A stretch of 64,000 nt of DNA from Aselliscus stoliczkanus (Eukaryota; Chordata; Mammalia; Chiroptera; Hipposideridae), in contig CM066730.1 of assembly GCA_033961575.1 (NCBI GenBank), forward strand, positions 134,984,523 to 135,048,522, written 5' to 3'. Positions 21,480 to 32,517 of this stretch are shown in pieces. The stretch's first letter is position 1. Every line of letters begins with the position of its first letter. The notes beneath the pieces are model-generated. The model was given only the letters and a program-made list of their open reading frames with translations. It made no database searches and was not told the DNA's origin. The position numbers were made by a program, and so were the translations under genes.

Positions 21480-22420
21480 AACATTGTTATCCTTTTAACC
21501 ATCATTTAATGCAGCCCAGGACTTTCCATAATCGGAATCCACCTCCCAGGTCAGCAAGGCAGAGACTAACCAAAACAGAATATTTGCAGTTTTAAAAATG
21601 TAGTGGCCAGAAATGAAACATTTGTTAAATTAAAGAAAGGATACTGCACGCCACACCAAGCTCTTTTTGTTGTCTGGAGAGTTATAACAATCCTCTCTTG
21701 GCAGTTAGTTTTAAGATCATTAAATGATCCTCATTTGCAATATATTTGCAGAAGATTACAGCCATCTAAATTGACCCTGAAGGAAGACTTATTTCATTAA
21801 TGGGCTGTCCTGTGCTAATGCATAAAGCTAGAAAAATATATCTATTAAATTCTTAATGTGTAAATGATGTTTCTGGCTTTCGTCTTAATTACAAAGCAAA
21901 ATGAGCCTGAAGTGCACTGTGTCTAGGAAAAAATGATCAATTTAATCCATCTTTCGGGGGAAGAACTTTTTTAGTCGATCCCCAAATTCCAGCTGCAAAA
22001 GCTGTTCCTGGGCAGCAGGCTCTGTGCTTACTGCTTCCATCAGGGCTACAGAAAAATGTGCAGCCTGGCAAGCGGTGGCACAGTTTTCTTCAGATTGCAG
22101 TGGACACAACAAAGAGGTCACTGGAGTTCTGAGAGGTGCTCCCTCCCCCGATTCACACAGTAAACCTAGCTTCTGCTAACTTTTCCTTGAAGAATTTCCC
22201 AGGGGCTTTCTGTGCTTTGGTGCAAGCTCACCAAGGATGAATATGGATTTGAAAATGAATGATGTTGTGCTATTGCTTATCATATACATGCTGACTATTA
22301 ATGCAGCTATAGAAAGAGATTTACTGTACATATATATTTCCAGTGTATGTGCAGACTCGCCAAATTAAAATTATAATAGAATGTAACCACAACTAAGGGG
22401 ATTCGAGAGCAGCTCCATTT
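21480..22420. promoter_or_regulatory. Candidate conserved non-coding element
   Basis: A 940-nt repeat-free block. It includes TTAATTA at 21885-21891 next to an ACAAAG SOX/TCF-like core, an AT-rich left part and a GC-richer right part (21990-22150) with many CAGC motifs. Open frames are short. This texture is common in deeply conserved enhancers near developmental genes. That is inference, and no alignment was possible. Confidence 0.35.
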
Positions 22421-23815
22421 ATCTACTGTAAAGTTGCTTACAGAGGCCAGCAATATGTATGGTAGGGGGAGTTTAGGGGTTTCTGCTCATAGATGATAGT
22501 TAGTGATGGTACTTTGATTTCCCAGGAGCTTTAACTGGTTAATACTAGTAATTCTCTTTAGACAAAAACACAAACACACCAAGTGCTCTTTCTTCCCAGT
22601 TTGGTGTGTTCTCCTTTGAGAAGTGGAAATTAAATAGAGCCAGCTCATACCTGCTCAGCTTCTTGGAAGAGAGCAATGGCTCCAAACATCAAATTAATAG
22701 TTATTGGCAGCACGGAGATATAACACATATACACGTGTTATGTTTTGAGATGCTCTGATTTTTAATTATGTCATATGCAGTACTTTTTAAAAAGAAAAAC
22801 TGAGGTACTGGTACTCACATCTTGATAAATTCCAAAGCTGCACATACATCTGCCTCCTATCCCACTCCTGAATTTATGATACACTTTCAAAAAAATGTAC
22901 TTGAAAATATATAAAATGATAAAACAGCCAAAATAGCATTTATGAATTTGAAGGTTTTTTAGAAGGAAAATATGAAAATTTTAATTTCACGGACAACACC
23001 AAGTTTCCATCAAATTCATGATTTTGCTCACTGTAGGTGTGATTTTGTTTTTCTCTGCTCTTGCAGGTTTTAGTATATGTATATTATTGTTAGGTTTAGA
23101 TTGGTAGGTGCATTGGAAACCAAAGAAAGGAAAAGAAAAGCAATATTCCTTCTTAAAGTTTATTTTGTGGTTTTCATGAAAATGTGTTGTACTCATGAAA
23201 GTTAAGAAGGAAATGCCTAATCAAATAAATTAGCCCATATTTCTGACTTGTAATAGAATAATGCCAAAATTAAATCTGGCCACCAGATCTTTATGGATTC
23301 TTTAATACATTCTTAGTGTGATGATACAGAAAAGTAACATTTTGAAGAGGAAAAAAAAAAAGAAGAAAATGAAAAGAGTTTTATCTTGTGGACATTTTAT
23401 AAGTTTAAAAATTTTGCATTATGAGTTTTTTTAGAATGATGAATAAAATGTTTAAGAGAAAGTGCTCATATATTGCTACTTGGCTTTTACTTCACCAAAA
23501 TGATTTCTGAAAGCTGTGCAGAGGGAGGATTTTTATGTTAAACCATCTACACTATCAGATCATTATATTCCTATACACTGAGACAAGCAGGAGAATATAA
23601 CTGATGAAAGACTAAGACACTTCTCTTCCAGTGCCATTGCCAAGAACATGAATAAAACCACCCCAAAAAATAGCATGGCAACAGTTGAAGGTCTCAGAAT
23701 AACCAGGAATGCGAGGTGCTGCCTTTGTGGTTGGTGCCTCCCATCCAGTTGTAGAGCAACAGCAGGCTTAGAAAATCATTTTTTTCTTAGCAGGAGAAAA
23801 ACAGACAAACTTTTT
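22421..23815. other. Unique sequence, no gene seen
   Basis: AT-rich; A-rich patches at 23349-23375. No repeat family or exon recognised. The left part (22560-22740) could extend the preceding candidate element. Confidence 0.5.
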
Positions 23816-24278
23816 TTTTTTTTTTTTTTAAAGATTTTTATTGGGGACTTGGCAGAGGGGAACAGCGTTGGGGAATCCGGGAAGGGGAACAGACAAGTTG
23901 CTGTCTTTTTGTTCTTCAGTCTAGTTGCGGAGGATGTTGCTTCACTGTTGGTATCGTCATTGCGCTCTTCCTGGATGAGGCAGATCGGTCGCTGGCCTCT
24001 GGATGTCGCTCACCGCAGCTATTGGCAGCTCACGCTTGGCTGCGGGCCGCTCACGCTGGCTGCGGGCCGCTCACTGTAGCCTATGGCAGCCCACTGCAGC
24101 AGGGGCTGCAGCCCACACCATCACCGGGGCTCGCACAGCCCAGCTCCTGGTGGAGCTGTTGTTAGCTGTAGAGGGCAGTGTCACTGGCCCTCATGTGGGA
24201 TCCGAACCGGGGCCGCTGGCATCCCAAAACCAGCGCTTAACCAATGCGCCACTCGGCCGGCCCCAGACAGACTTTTAA
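23802..24278 (-). mobile_element. Full-length GGCCGGCC-headed tRNA SINE, antisense
   Basis: Element about 23811-24264. The T-rich start at 23811-23829 is the complement of the A-tail, followed by the complement of AATAAAAATC, the GC-rich body, and the head ending 'actcggccggcccc' at 24264. An imperfect duplication flanks it (CAGACAAACTTTT at 23802-23814, CAGACAGACTTTT at 24265-24277). A 143-codon open frame starting at 23648, the longest in the window, enters this SINE and is not a gene. Confidence 0.93.
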
Positions 24279-24654
24279 TGATACGTATACCTCTTGTTTA
24301 TGGAGAAGATACCCAAGAAAGCTGTGTAACTCCCCCAAATAGCCCAAGCTATCACCTTAAATAACATCTCCAGCTAAAGAGGAAAGAAACATGTGTGTGT
24401 GGGGTGGAGGGAGGCAGTCAGTTATGGGAGGTTGTCAGGAAAAGCACAACAAACAAGGGTAAGGTTGTTATGCAGATTTAAGTACATGCTTTCTCTATTG
24501 TTAAGAGTTTCTAGTTATGGTCATCCTCTTCATGATACAGAGAAAGACACCCTTACAAAGGGAGATTTCCCTTATAAATTTAAGTTTCTCTAACAAAAGG
24601 GTAATTTCTACTTGGTTTTCAGAGCTTCTCCTGTGTCTGCTTTCCCCCCCACCC
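24265..24654. other. Unique sequence, no gene seen
   Basis: A C-rich patch at 24644-24663 marks the edge of the following L1. Confidence 0.5.
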
Positions 24655-25123
24655 CAACCCCCCGCTTTTGGTACTTAAATTTACTGGGGTAGCATTGTTT
24701 AATAACATCATATAAATTTCAGATGTACAACTTTTAATATGACATCTGTATACTCTAGGCTCACCACTGAAGTCTAGCCTTCTAGTACCCTGTATTTGAC
24801 CCCCTTTATTCTCTTCATCATCCTCCACCCCTTTCCTCTCTGGTAACCACCATTCTATTGTGTGTATCTATCTTTGTTTGTTTCGTTTGTTCATTTGTTA
24901 TTTTTTGTTTTATATGTCACATATGACTGAAATCATATGGTTTCTTATCCTTTTCTGTCTGACCTAAAAAGCTTCTGCACAGCAAAAGAAACCATCAACA
25001 AAACAAAAAGGCAACCAAAGGATTAAGAGAGCATATTTGTAAATGACACCTCCAATAAGGGGCTAGTATCCAAAAGAAGTAAAGAATTCATACAGCTCAA
25101 CAACAAAAACACAATCGATTTAA

Positions 25124-25259
25124 AAGTGGGCAGAGGGCTGGCCAAGTTGTGCAGTGGTTAAGAGCTGGCTTGGGATGCCAGGGGCCCTGGTATATATGAG
25201 GGCCAGTGACACTGCCCTCTAAAAAAAAATAAAATAAAATAAAAACAAAGTGGGCAGAG
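25124..25259 (+). mobile_element. Abbreviated GGCCGGCC-type SINE within L1
   Basis: Element 25137-25246. Head 'ggctggccaagttgtgcagtgg', then 'atgagggccagtgacactg', 'ccctct', and directly an A-rich tail with AAAAT repeats (25221-25246). The target duplication AAAGTGGGCAGAG at 25124-25136 and 25247-25259 is perfect. It ends at the same internal point as the copy at 20614. Confidence 0.92.
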
Positions 25260-25606
25260 GATCTGAATAGACTTATTCAAGGAAGACATACAAATGGCCA
25301 ACATATATATGAAAATACACTCAACATCACTAGCTATTAGGGAAATGCAAATCAAAACCACAATGAGATATCATCTCACACCTGTTAGAATGGCTGTTAT
25401 CAACAAGACAAGACATAACAAGTGTTGAAGAAGATGTGAAGAAAAGGGAATTCTTATACACTGTTGGTGGGAATGTAAATTGGTACAGCCATTATGCAAA
25501 ACAGTATGGAAGCTCTTCAAAAAAATAAGACTAGAGCTACCATGTAACCCAGCAAATCCCTCTTTTGGGTATCTACCCCTAAAATTCAAAAATCACTTAT
25601 TTGTAA

Positions 25607-25627
25607 AGATATATATATATATATATA
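25607..25627. repeat. Short (AT)n in L1
   Basis: About ten AT units within the inverted L1 segment. Confidence 0.9.
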
Positions 25628-25700
25628 GTTCAGTGTTCACTGCAGCATTATTCACAATAGCCTAGGCATGGAAACAACCTAAGTGTCTTTCGACAGATGA

Positions 25701-25746
25701 TTGGATAAAGAAGATGTGGTACATTGGATAAAGAAGATGTGGTACA
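25701..25746. repeat. 23-bp tandem duplication in L1
   Basis: The unit beginning TTGGATAAAGAAGATGTGG occurs at 25701-25723 and again at 25724-25746 with no mismatch. It is a local slippage or template-switch event after or during L1 insertion. Confidence 0.95.
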
Positions 25747-26017
25747 TACATACAATGGCATACTTCTCAGCCATAGAAATGATGAAATATTGGTGTTTGA
25801 GAGTACTATGCTAAGGAAAGGCATTTTATTCAGGAATTATAAGCCTCAACAAATAAGTCAACAAATTTGCTCATAGACACAGTTTTAACCTGTAGTCGGC
25901 TGGGCTAATCTCCTCAGCTACGTTACTACTTGCTACCTTGGGGGAAAGTCATTCCTTCTACCTCAGTCTTACAGAGATCAATTTTTTAAGTGAATTAATT
26001 CCCAAGTATAGTTAAGG

Positions 26018-26236
26018 CAGTGGTCCTTAAAGGGGACTCTTGCCTGCCAGAGACATTGGGTAGTGTCTAGAGACATTTCTGATTATTAAGGGGAGGGGGG
26101 ATGCTACTGGCATATCTGGTGAGTAGAGGCCAGGGATTCTGCTTTACATCCTACAATACACAGCCCTGTCCCCCCAACCCCAGCGAAGAAGTATCCAGCC
26201 CCAAAGTTTCATTGTTCCAAGGTTGAGAATCCATGA
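26018..26236 (+). mobile_element. MER20-type hAT DNA transposon
   Basis: 'cagtggtccttaaagggg' at the left and 'aaggttgagaatcca' at the right resemble the ends of this roughly 220-bp hAT-Charlie family. Inside are 'tgtctagagacatttctg', 'tgctactggcatatctgg' and 'atcctacaatacacagccc'. The family name is from memory; the hAT MITE nature is more certain. Non-coding. Confidence 0.78.
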
Positions 26237-26861
26237 GTTAATGTAATGATGATTGTTAAAATATATAAATGCTAAAACTTGGTAGTTTGTCACAGGAGAT
26301 GTTTACTTTTTGCTTTTGTAACATCAAAGTGCATGACCCTGATCAGTGTTCTGGTTTCCTCTAAGTGGGGAGTTAGAGACCCAGGATCCTTCCACCTGTG
26401 GCTTTGCATGTCATTAGCATGTGGTTTCCAAGTGTGCAGGGGAGTGTGTATGAAGGATTGCACTTGGGAGATTTTTATGGACTAAGCTTATGCCCATATT
26501 CATTTGACCTGGACTCAATCACATGGCCACACCTAACTGAAGGAGAGGCTGGAACTTTTTGTTTAGCTGTGTACTCAAAAGGAAGAAGAAATCGTTTAGT
26601 GAGCAGCTAGCCACTCTCTGCCTGTAGAGAAATTCATGTTTGTCTCTACCAAATATTAATTTCTACTCAGTGAATAACCATCCTATCATTTTTTTCAGGC
26701 CATTGAAAAATTATGATTTGGGTTTTAAATTTTCCTACTAACTTGATGTCATTTACAGTTTTGGTAGCATGCCACAGCACTTACAGCATTTTTACATACA
26801 TTATCTCCCTTAAAATAATGAAAGATAATCCTCATGAGAATTACATGTCAAAAGGGAAGAA
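26237..26861. other. Unique sequence, no gene seen
   Basis: Frames at 26279-26485 and 26398-26610 are isolated and motif-free. 26778-26840 may be a very diverged MIR scrap. Confidence 0.5.
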
Positions 26862-26902
26862 CACTTATTGAGCATTTACTCCATGCTCAAGAATTGATCT
26901 AT
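26862..26902 (-). repeat. MIR SINE, antisense, first part
   Basis: 'cacttattgagcatttactcc' is antisense MIR 3' end; the rest resumes at 27411 beyond a composite SINE. Confidence 0.7.
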
Positions 26903-27424
26903 GGGGCCGGCCGAGTGGCTCGGTTGGTTAAGAGTTGGCTTAGAGTGCATGCTCTGAGCAACAGGGCCACTGGTTTGATTCCCATATGGGCCAGTGAACG
27001 CTGCGCCCTAGCTGAGCAGTCGCTGAGCTGCCATCAGGTGGCAGGATGGCTCAGCTGGCGTAACAAGATTGCCTGTTCAATGGTGGGTTACGTCTATCTG
27101 CAACTAAAGATTGAACTCGGCACCTTGAACTGAGCTGCCGCCCTGATGGCTCAGTGGATAGGACTTGCACTCTTAATAACAAGGCTGCTGGTTTGACTCC
27201 CACATGGGATGGTGGCTATGCCCACCCACAACTAAGACTGAACTCAGCGCCTTGAGCGTAGAGGCCACGAGCTATTGACGGGAAGCCAAATGGTGACTGG
27301 ACGCTCTCCACAATGAAGACTGAAGAACAACAACCTGGCTGGTCCCCTTCCCCGATTCCCCAACGCTGTTCCCCTCCTCCAATTCCCCAATAAAATCTTT
27401 TAAAAAAAAAAAGTATTTATCTAT
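26889..27424 (+). mobile_element. Composite tRNA SINE with two Pol III-type heads
   Basis: Element 26903-27410. The first head (26904-26985) has GGGCCGGCCGAGTGGCTCGG and a B-box-like 'ggtttgattccc'. A partial module with 'ggatggctcagctgg' follows at 27045. A second full tRNA-like head (27137-27212) has 'gatggctcagtggataggac' and 'ggtttgactccc'. It then joins the same tail used by the GGCCGGCC SINEs ('attccccaacgctgttcccc', AATAAAATCTTTT, A9). Imperfect target duplications lie at 26889-26902 and 27411-27424. The 99-codon frame at 26834-27133 is incidental. Confidence 0.9.
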
Positions 27425-27520
27425 ACTAGCTGGTTTAAGTCTTATAATAATCCCGTTATAGATATTATCCTTATTTTGCATGGAAGAAAATGGAGGTTGG
27501 TGAGGCTAAGAGGCTTGGTA
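27411..27520 (-). repeat. MIR SINE, antisense, second part
   Basis: 'cttataataatcccgttatag', 'tccttattttgcatggaaga' and 'ggctaagaggcttggta' complete the MIR begun at 26862. Confidence 0.7.
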
Positions 27521-27554
27521 GAAATGCTAAAGACTGCATTTGCTGTCTCCTGTG

Positions 27555-27715
27555 AGCTAGTTATTAGGTATTAGTATCCTCCTTTTTCAGCCAAGGAACT
27601 CAAATCTCAGATACTTACCCAGGGTTCCATAATTATAAAGTGGTAAAGCCAGTACATGAACTCCATTCTTCCAATTCTCAGTCTTGTGTTCTTTCCCTAA
27701 TTATACCTTTGCAGG
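27555..27715 (-). repeat. MIR SINE fragment, antisense
   Basis: 'gtattagtatcctcctttttcag', 'cttacccagggttccataat' and 'ccagtacatgaactccattc' follow antisense MIR order. Diverged. Confidence 0.68.
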
Positions 27716-27879
27716 TGTACTTTAATCTCATCAACCAAATCAGCAAATAAAGCATTACATTTTCTGCCATAGCATCAGTCTTTCTAGAACCCCATTCAGT
27801 CTTATTTCCTCAGGGTTGACAATAACCCCGTGAATAAGTGTTATTTAAGCTTGGGACACACAGTGTAGTCCACCTATTA

Positions 27880-28095
27880 GATAAACTTAAGTCCAAATCT
27901 TCACTCCAGTGCTTATTAGATGGGTGGTGCTGGGCAAGTCACTTAACCTCTCTGAGCCTCAATGTCCTCATCTGCAAAATGGAGATAAAATGCCTATCTC
28001 TCAGAATGGCTAAGGGCGAACGGAGCCATATGTGTAAGTAAGATAATTCACGCAATATGTACTTGGTATGTATGCTCAAGAAATGTTCATTCCTT
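27880..28095 (+). repeat. MIR SINE
   Basis: 'tgctgggcaagtcacttaac', 'ctctctgagcctcaatgtcc', 'catctgcaaaatggagataa' is well preserved sense MIR, ending near 'gctcaagaaatgttcatt'. Confidence 0.88.
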
Positions 28096-29839
28096 TCTCT
28101 CCTTCTTCAATTACTGTATGGACATTTCAGCCTCATAGTATTCCTTTTTTTTTTTTTTGACAAAGTCACCCCCATACCTATTTTGGGCATTACCTCTTCC
28201 CCAGTGTGTATGGTGTTGATAGGGATATATGTCACATTTCCCTTTTCTCTAGCCAACGGGTGGGTACAGGTTAGGGCAATCCGTCTCTTTCTTCTAGGTC
28301 TCTGCATCCTGAGCAGAGTGATGTAAGGACAGAAAGGAAATGGTTAATGCTTATTCATCTGAGAGGCAGGTTATTACAGAAACTCTTGGAGCTGCCTTTC
28401 CTTTTCCAAACCTGCTTCTTCAGCCATTCAGTAGCTTTTCTTGACTACTGTATCTTTCTCATGTATTTCTTTATTGCTTGTTAATCAGTGTGAGTTTCTT
28501 TTGCTTGCAACCAAAGAACCCAACTTGGCCATCTATACAATGATTAAACTTTAAAATTTTTGACAATAATGTCAAAAGGCACCACTTGCAAAAGTCTGAT
28601 AAAGACAAGATCTATTATAGCTGTTGTAATTTTTCTTTAATATAATAGACCTGTTTAGGAGGGCGTTAAACTAGCATGATTGGATCATTTTTAAAATACA
28701 ATCTTCCAGAAATTAGTTGATAGATTTTTTCATAGTTGTCTGAGGTCTACCAGGTACAGTTTTCTCCATAATTAAGGCAAAAACAAAAAGTCTGTTTTAT
28801 TGTACCTGAATTTGTGGGTCCTGAAATCGTGTGGACTGTCAGTCCCTCCCCCTCAAATTAATCCAATAATTGATCCTGGGCAACCAGCTTAGAGATATGA
28901 AGTATTTTTGCCAGCATAGAATGTTCAAGTCTAAGAACAACCTTGCTTCCTTAAGGCCTTGGCTTGCTTTGGAGAGCCTAGTAGGAAAGAGCTGGCAGGA
29001 AGACCGGGAGAATATTTTACAGTAAAATTCCCCTAGGAGGCTCTGTTTTCTAACCTCTCAGGCTTCGAAGCCAGTGTTTTAGGGAGCTCTGAAATTGCTC
29101 TTTAGGGAAGGTCTCATGCAGATGAAATACCTCTTCCACACTTTGCTACTCCTAATTATTAAACTGTCAGTCTCTTCCCATCAGCACTCACTTTCTGGGG
29201 TGAATGGCTGGAGCAGGAAGGTTGGAAAAGATTATCTGTTAGTGCTGGGAGACAATGCCTTCCTACCCAGGAATGGAGCGCAAACAAATATTGCTCTCGG
29301 ATGAGCTTGTTTTAGCCTTACTAAGAGTCATTAGTGTACACTGTATAAAATTAGACTTACCAAGGGATATCTCCCCTTGCCTTGTCCAAGCCCAGAACCA
29401 AATTGTAAAGGAGTAAGCACATTCGCTAAGGGCTGGTACAATCAAATATCTGTTCATTGATGGAGCTAAATTAGCAAGTGATCTATTGAGATAAAGAAGA
29501 GAAACTGCTTTTGAAGCTGAAAATTGGTATGCAAAGATAAGATCTCAAAGGCTTAATATGCCAGAATTATTTTTCTATCAGTCAAAAGTTTGAATGTTTA
29601 TTATATGCAAGGCATATACACTCAGTTTAAGAAGACAATTACGATTCCTGTCAAACTGATTAAAATATGGTTGAGGAGCCATTATGTCCACATACTCATA
29701 TGTTGTACATATAGATATATACATTTGAAAACAACAAATATCAACTAAACCATTAAACTAAGTTCTAACTACACTGGCCTTTCTGTTCCTGGAAGATGCC
29801 ACCTCCCTTTTCTATCATAGGGCCTTCATAAATGCCAGC
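28096..29839. other. Unique sequence, no gene seen
   Basis: 1.7 kb without a recognised repeat, apart from a T-run at 28146-28159. The frame at 28057-28326 (89 codons) is hydrophobic only because of this T-rich stretch. 29100-29560 is repeat-free with moderate GC and could be regulatory, but I see no strong motif. Confidence 0.5.
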
Positions 29840-30330
29840 TTCTATTCACTTATTCAGTATTTAGTGAGTGATTGCTTTGCGTCAGGCACACAAGATTCTG
29901 GTTCTCATGGAACTTACTTTCTAGTTGAGGAAAATGGACACAAACCAGTAACAAGTCATTAAGCACTGATAACTACTCTGAAGGAACTGGTAGAATGTGA
30001 TATGGTAGATGGTGAGTGGTGAAGTGGGGGTGGAACCGCACCCCATATAGTGGATGGGGTAGGCATTTTGGAACAGGCAGTTTTGAATGGGATCCAGGTG
30101 CTGGAACCAGTTATATGAAAAGCTGGGATAAGAGCATTCAAGCAGAGGGAACAGAAAATGCAAAAGCCTCATGAGGTAGAAACAGATTTGACCTGTTCAA
30201 AGAAGAGAAAGAGGCCAAGCGTCTGAAGAAGAGTGACTGAAGGGAGACTGGTAAGAGACAATGTCATGAAGAAAACAGGACAGACAGTAGGTCCTCACGA
30301 GCCAGGATAAAGAGTTTGCTGCTTTCCTGC
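29840..30330 (-). mobile_element. L2 LINE, antisense
   Basis: 'tattcacttattcagtatttag', 'gcgtcaggcacacaaga', 'ctcatggaacttactttctag', 'gataagagcattcaagcagag' and 'atgcaaaagcctcatgagg' follow antisense L2. The antisense frames inside (83 and 60 codons) are chance. Confidence 0.72.
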
Positions 30331-30339
30331 CTGGGTTAC

Positions 30340-30705
30340 CTGGCCCTTACATTCTGCTTAAATCAGGCTCCCCATCTTTTAACTTATATGTTACCTTCTC
30401 GTGGAAGTCTTTCCTTGTGCTCTATCTAGCCTAGGGTAATGTCGTCTATTATTTGTTGTCATGATAATTACCCGTACTTCCTTTCTTGCAGCATTTATTA
30501 CAACTGAAAATAAATAATCATTAGTATAATTATTGGCTTAATATCTGTTCTCCAAATTAGACTTCAAGTTCCTAGAGGGTAGAGATTGGTTTATCTGGTT
30601 CACTGAAATGGGAGAATTAAATTAATTTGAAAAACACTTATATTTTAGCATTTGTTGTATGCCAGACATGTTGAAGATGCTCTATAAATAAATGTTGATG
30701 GAATG
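30340..30705 (+). mobile_element. L2 LINE 3' region
   Basis: 'cttctcgtggaagtctttcc', 'agacttcaagttcctagaggg' and 'aatgttgatggaatgaaagaa' (30690-30711) follow L2 order. It faces the preceding antisense L2. Confidence 0.72.
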
Positions 30706-31344
30706 AAAGAATGCATCAATGGAGTTTTTAAATCCATTGCCTCCCAGTCAGTTGCTCTACGTAGAGAGAGGTACAGCAGCCCATGTTGTCCATAAGGATT
30801 TGGAAGCTTCCATAAGATGGGAGATAGGAGAATGTGTCGTATCCAGAGGTTTGAGTCAGAACTGGAATTTGTGAACAGTGTTTCCATTTTTTTTTTTGAA
30901 AGCTTCAATTACATGTTCTCAGTTCTGAGTGGGTGCAAAGTATTTCCGTTTCTAACCCTTTTTCTTTTCAAGCCTCCTTTCCTCCTTTCCCCCTAAATTA
31001 GTTAGCAGTGTGTGGGGAGTAATTAGTATCAAAGAATGAGAATGTGAGAGGTGGGGATGATTCATGGAGAGGGTTCACTTCAGTTCTTTTTTGTTTTTTC
31101 CCCCCATTGCAAGCCGTGATTTGGGCCATAGTGTACATGAAGGCTTATTAATTATATTTATGTTTACATTATGACATCTGATATGACACTGCTGTATTCA
31201 TCTACAAGTCATGCTGAAGAGCCAAGTGAATTAGATTTAGAAAGAAATTGTGTTTCACCCTGTGGGACCTGTTCTTGAGAAATGGACAGGATTTGTTGAC
31301 AATACTGTGGTTTGTTTGTCTTAGATTGTCTGTAATGGATCAAG
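30706..31344. other. Unique sequence, no gene seen
   Basis: An antisense 87-codon frame overlaps 30645-30908 without a motif. Nothing else recognised. Confidence 0.5.
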
Positions 31345-31592
31345 AGGCAAAGGTGCCAAGAATGAGCACTAGACCTAGGATCAAAGGCCCGGGTTTAACT
31401 CCAGACTTTGTCACTTAGTAGCTGTGTGTCTGTATGCAAGTTAACTAAATTGTTGGCCTATTAGTTTTGTAATCTGTAAAAGAGGATAATACTTACCTCA
31501 CAGGACTGCTATGAAAATTAAATGGCATGTCCTATGAATAGCTCCTGGTCCCTCGTAAGAGTTCAGACATAAATATTTGCTGAATGAATATT
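31345..31592 (+). repeat. MIR SINE
   Basis: 'gagcactagacctaggatca', 'cccgggtttaactccagact', 'tagtagctgtgtgtctgta', 'ttgtaatctgtaaaagagga' and 'cctcacaggactgctatgaa' are MIR in order. Nearly full length. Confidence 0.88.
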
Positions 31593-31754
31593 ATAGTTCC
31601 AATACACTATTCTCTTCCTGATTGATCCTAAGCCACAGTTCTTTCCATTTATTCATTGAATAAATAATTATATTTGCTTAAAAACTGGTTTTCAAGACAC
31701 ATTTTTGCAAAGTGTGTTTCTGGATTGGAAAAGAGTAAGTTATTGAAGTCATTG

Positions 31755-31965
31755 AATAATAACAACAGTGAAAATTATTACCAGTTATTGTGAGCATACC
31801 ATGAGGCAAATACTGGGGAGATGCTTTTCCTATATCATCTCATGTACTCCTATTACAGTTTCAGAGAGGGTGACTAAGTTTCCAAGGTGATCCAGCTAGT
31901 ATGTTGAGGGGCCAGGATTTTAACTTAAATGGCTGGACTCCAAAACCTGTGTTCTTAATAGATAT
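31755..31965 (-). repeat. MIR SINE, antisense
   Basis: 'ttaccagttattgtgagcat', 'tcatctcatgtactcctatt' and 'gtgatccagctagtatgttg' followed by 'ctccaaaacctgtgttctta'. Confidence 0.78.
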
Positions 31966-31969
31966 CATT

Positions 31970-32075
31970 TGTAGCCTTCCTCATAGGCTTATTGTAAGGA
32001 TCAAATGATATACCACATGACCATGTTTTGTAACACTAATAAAGCACTGTGCAGGTGTCCTTTTATTATCATTAT
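31970..32075 (+). repeat. MIR SINE 3' fragment
   Basis: 'cctcataggcttattgtaag' and 'gatcaaatgatataccacat' then 'aataaagcactgtgcaggtg' fit the 3' part of MIR. Confidence 0.65.
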
Positions 32076-32410
32076 AATCATCATCAGAAGTGATTGATTT
32101 GGTGGTATTACCCAGGGTCAGCTATGCTTCTGTGAATGGCTGAATGCCAGCTCTATGTGCATCTGAAAATTCTATTGTTAAAGCAAGTTTTTGCCTCTGT
32201 TTTATATAAAAGACTGTTTTCTTCTCTCTACACCTGACCTTTCCAAATTAGACTTGTTGATGGTGTGGATGGATGGTAAGTGGCTCTTCTGCATTTTTCA
32301 GGAGGATATACACTTAGTGCCATGTTGTTTATAACTGATGGAGTAATGGCTGGCCGGCCATGCTTTGCTTTTTGTTTTGAGTCTGGGCAGGAACATGACT
32401 CAGCATGACT
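32076..32410. other. Unique sequence, no gene seen
   Basis: Nothing recognised before the L1 begins near 32411. Confidence 0.5.
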
Positions 32411-32517
32411 CTTGCAAGGAATTGAAAACCTATCTGAAGAACTAATGACAGAAATTTCCCTAACCTGGTGAAGGAAACAGACATAAAAGCCCAGGAAGCA
32501 CAGAGAGTCCTAACAAG

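Larger units (their letters stand above)
24663..25820 (-). mobile_element. 5'-inverted L1 (twin-priming product), with a SINE inside
   Basis: Segment 24663-24960 is the antisense 3' part of an L1 (complement of '..gtggttaccagagagg..' and of the terminal '..ttacccagtaaatt' type end). Segment 24961-25820 is sense L1 from the distal ORF2 region: 'aagcttctgcacagcaaaag', 'caaatggccaacatatat', 'tgcaaatcaaaaccacaatg', 'cattattcacaatagcc', ending 'gtactatgctaaggaaa'. In L1 the second piece is directly upstream of the first, so their head-to-head arrangement with almost nothing lost is what twin priming gives. A 110-nt SINE sits at 25137-25246. Many stops and indels; no protein is encoded. Confidence 0.85.

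Noticed and set aside
23648..24079. A 143-codon open frame, the longest in the window
   Set aside because: Two thirds of it lie in an antisense SINE whose relatives at 2801 and 5612 give near identical peptides. It has no homology to a protein family that I know.
26904..26985. A possible tRNA gene (A box, B box)
   Set aside because: It continues into a SINE body, has target duplications, and does not fold into a full cloverleaf with a 3' acceptor end.
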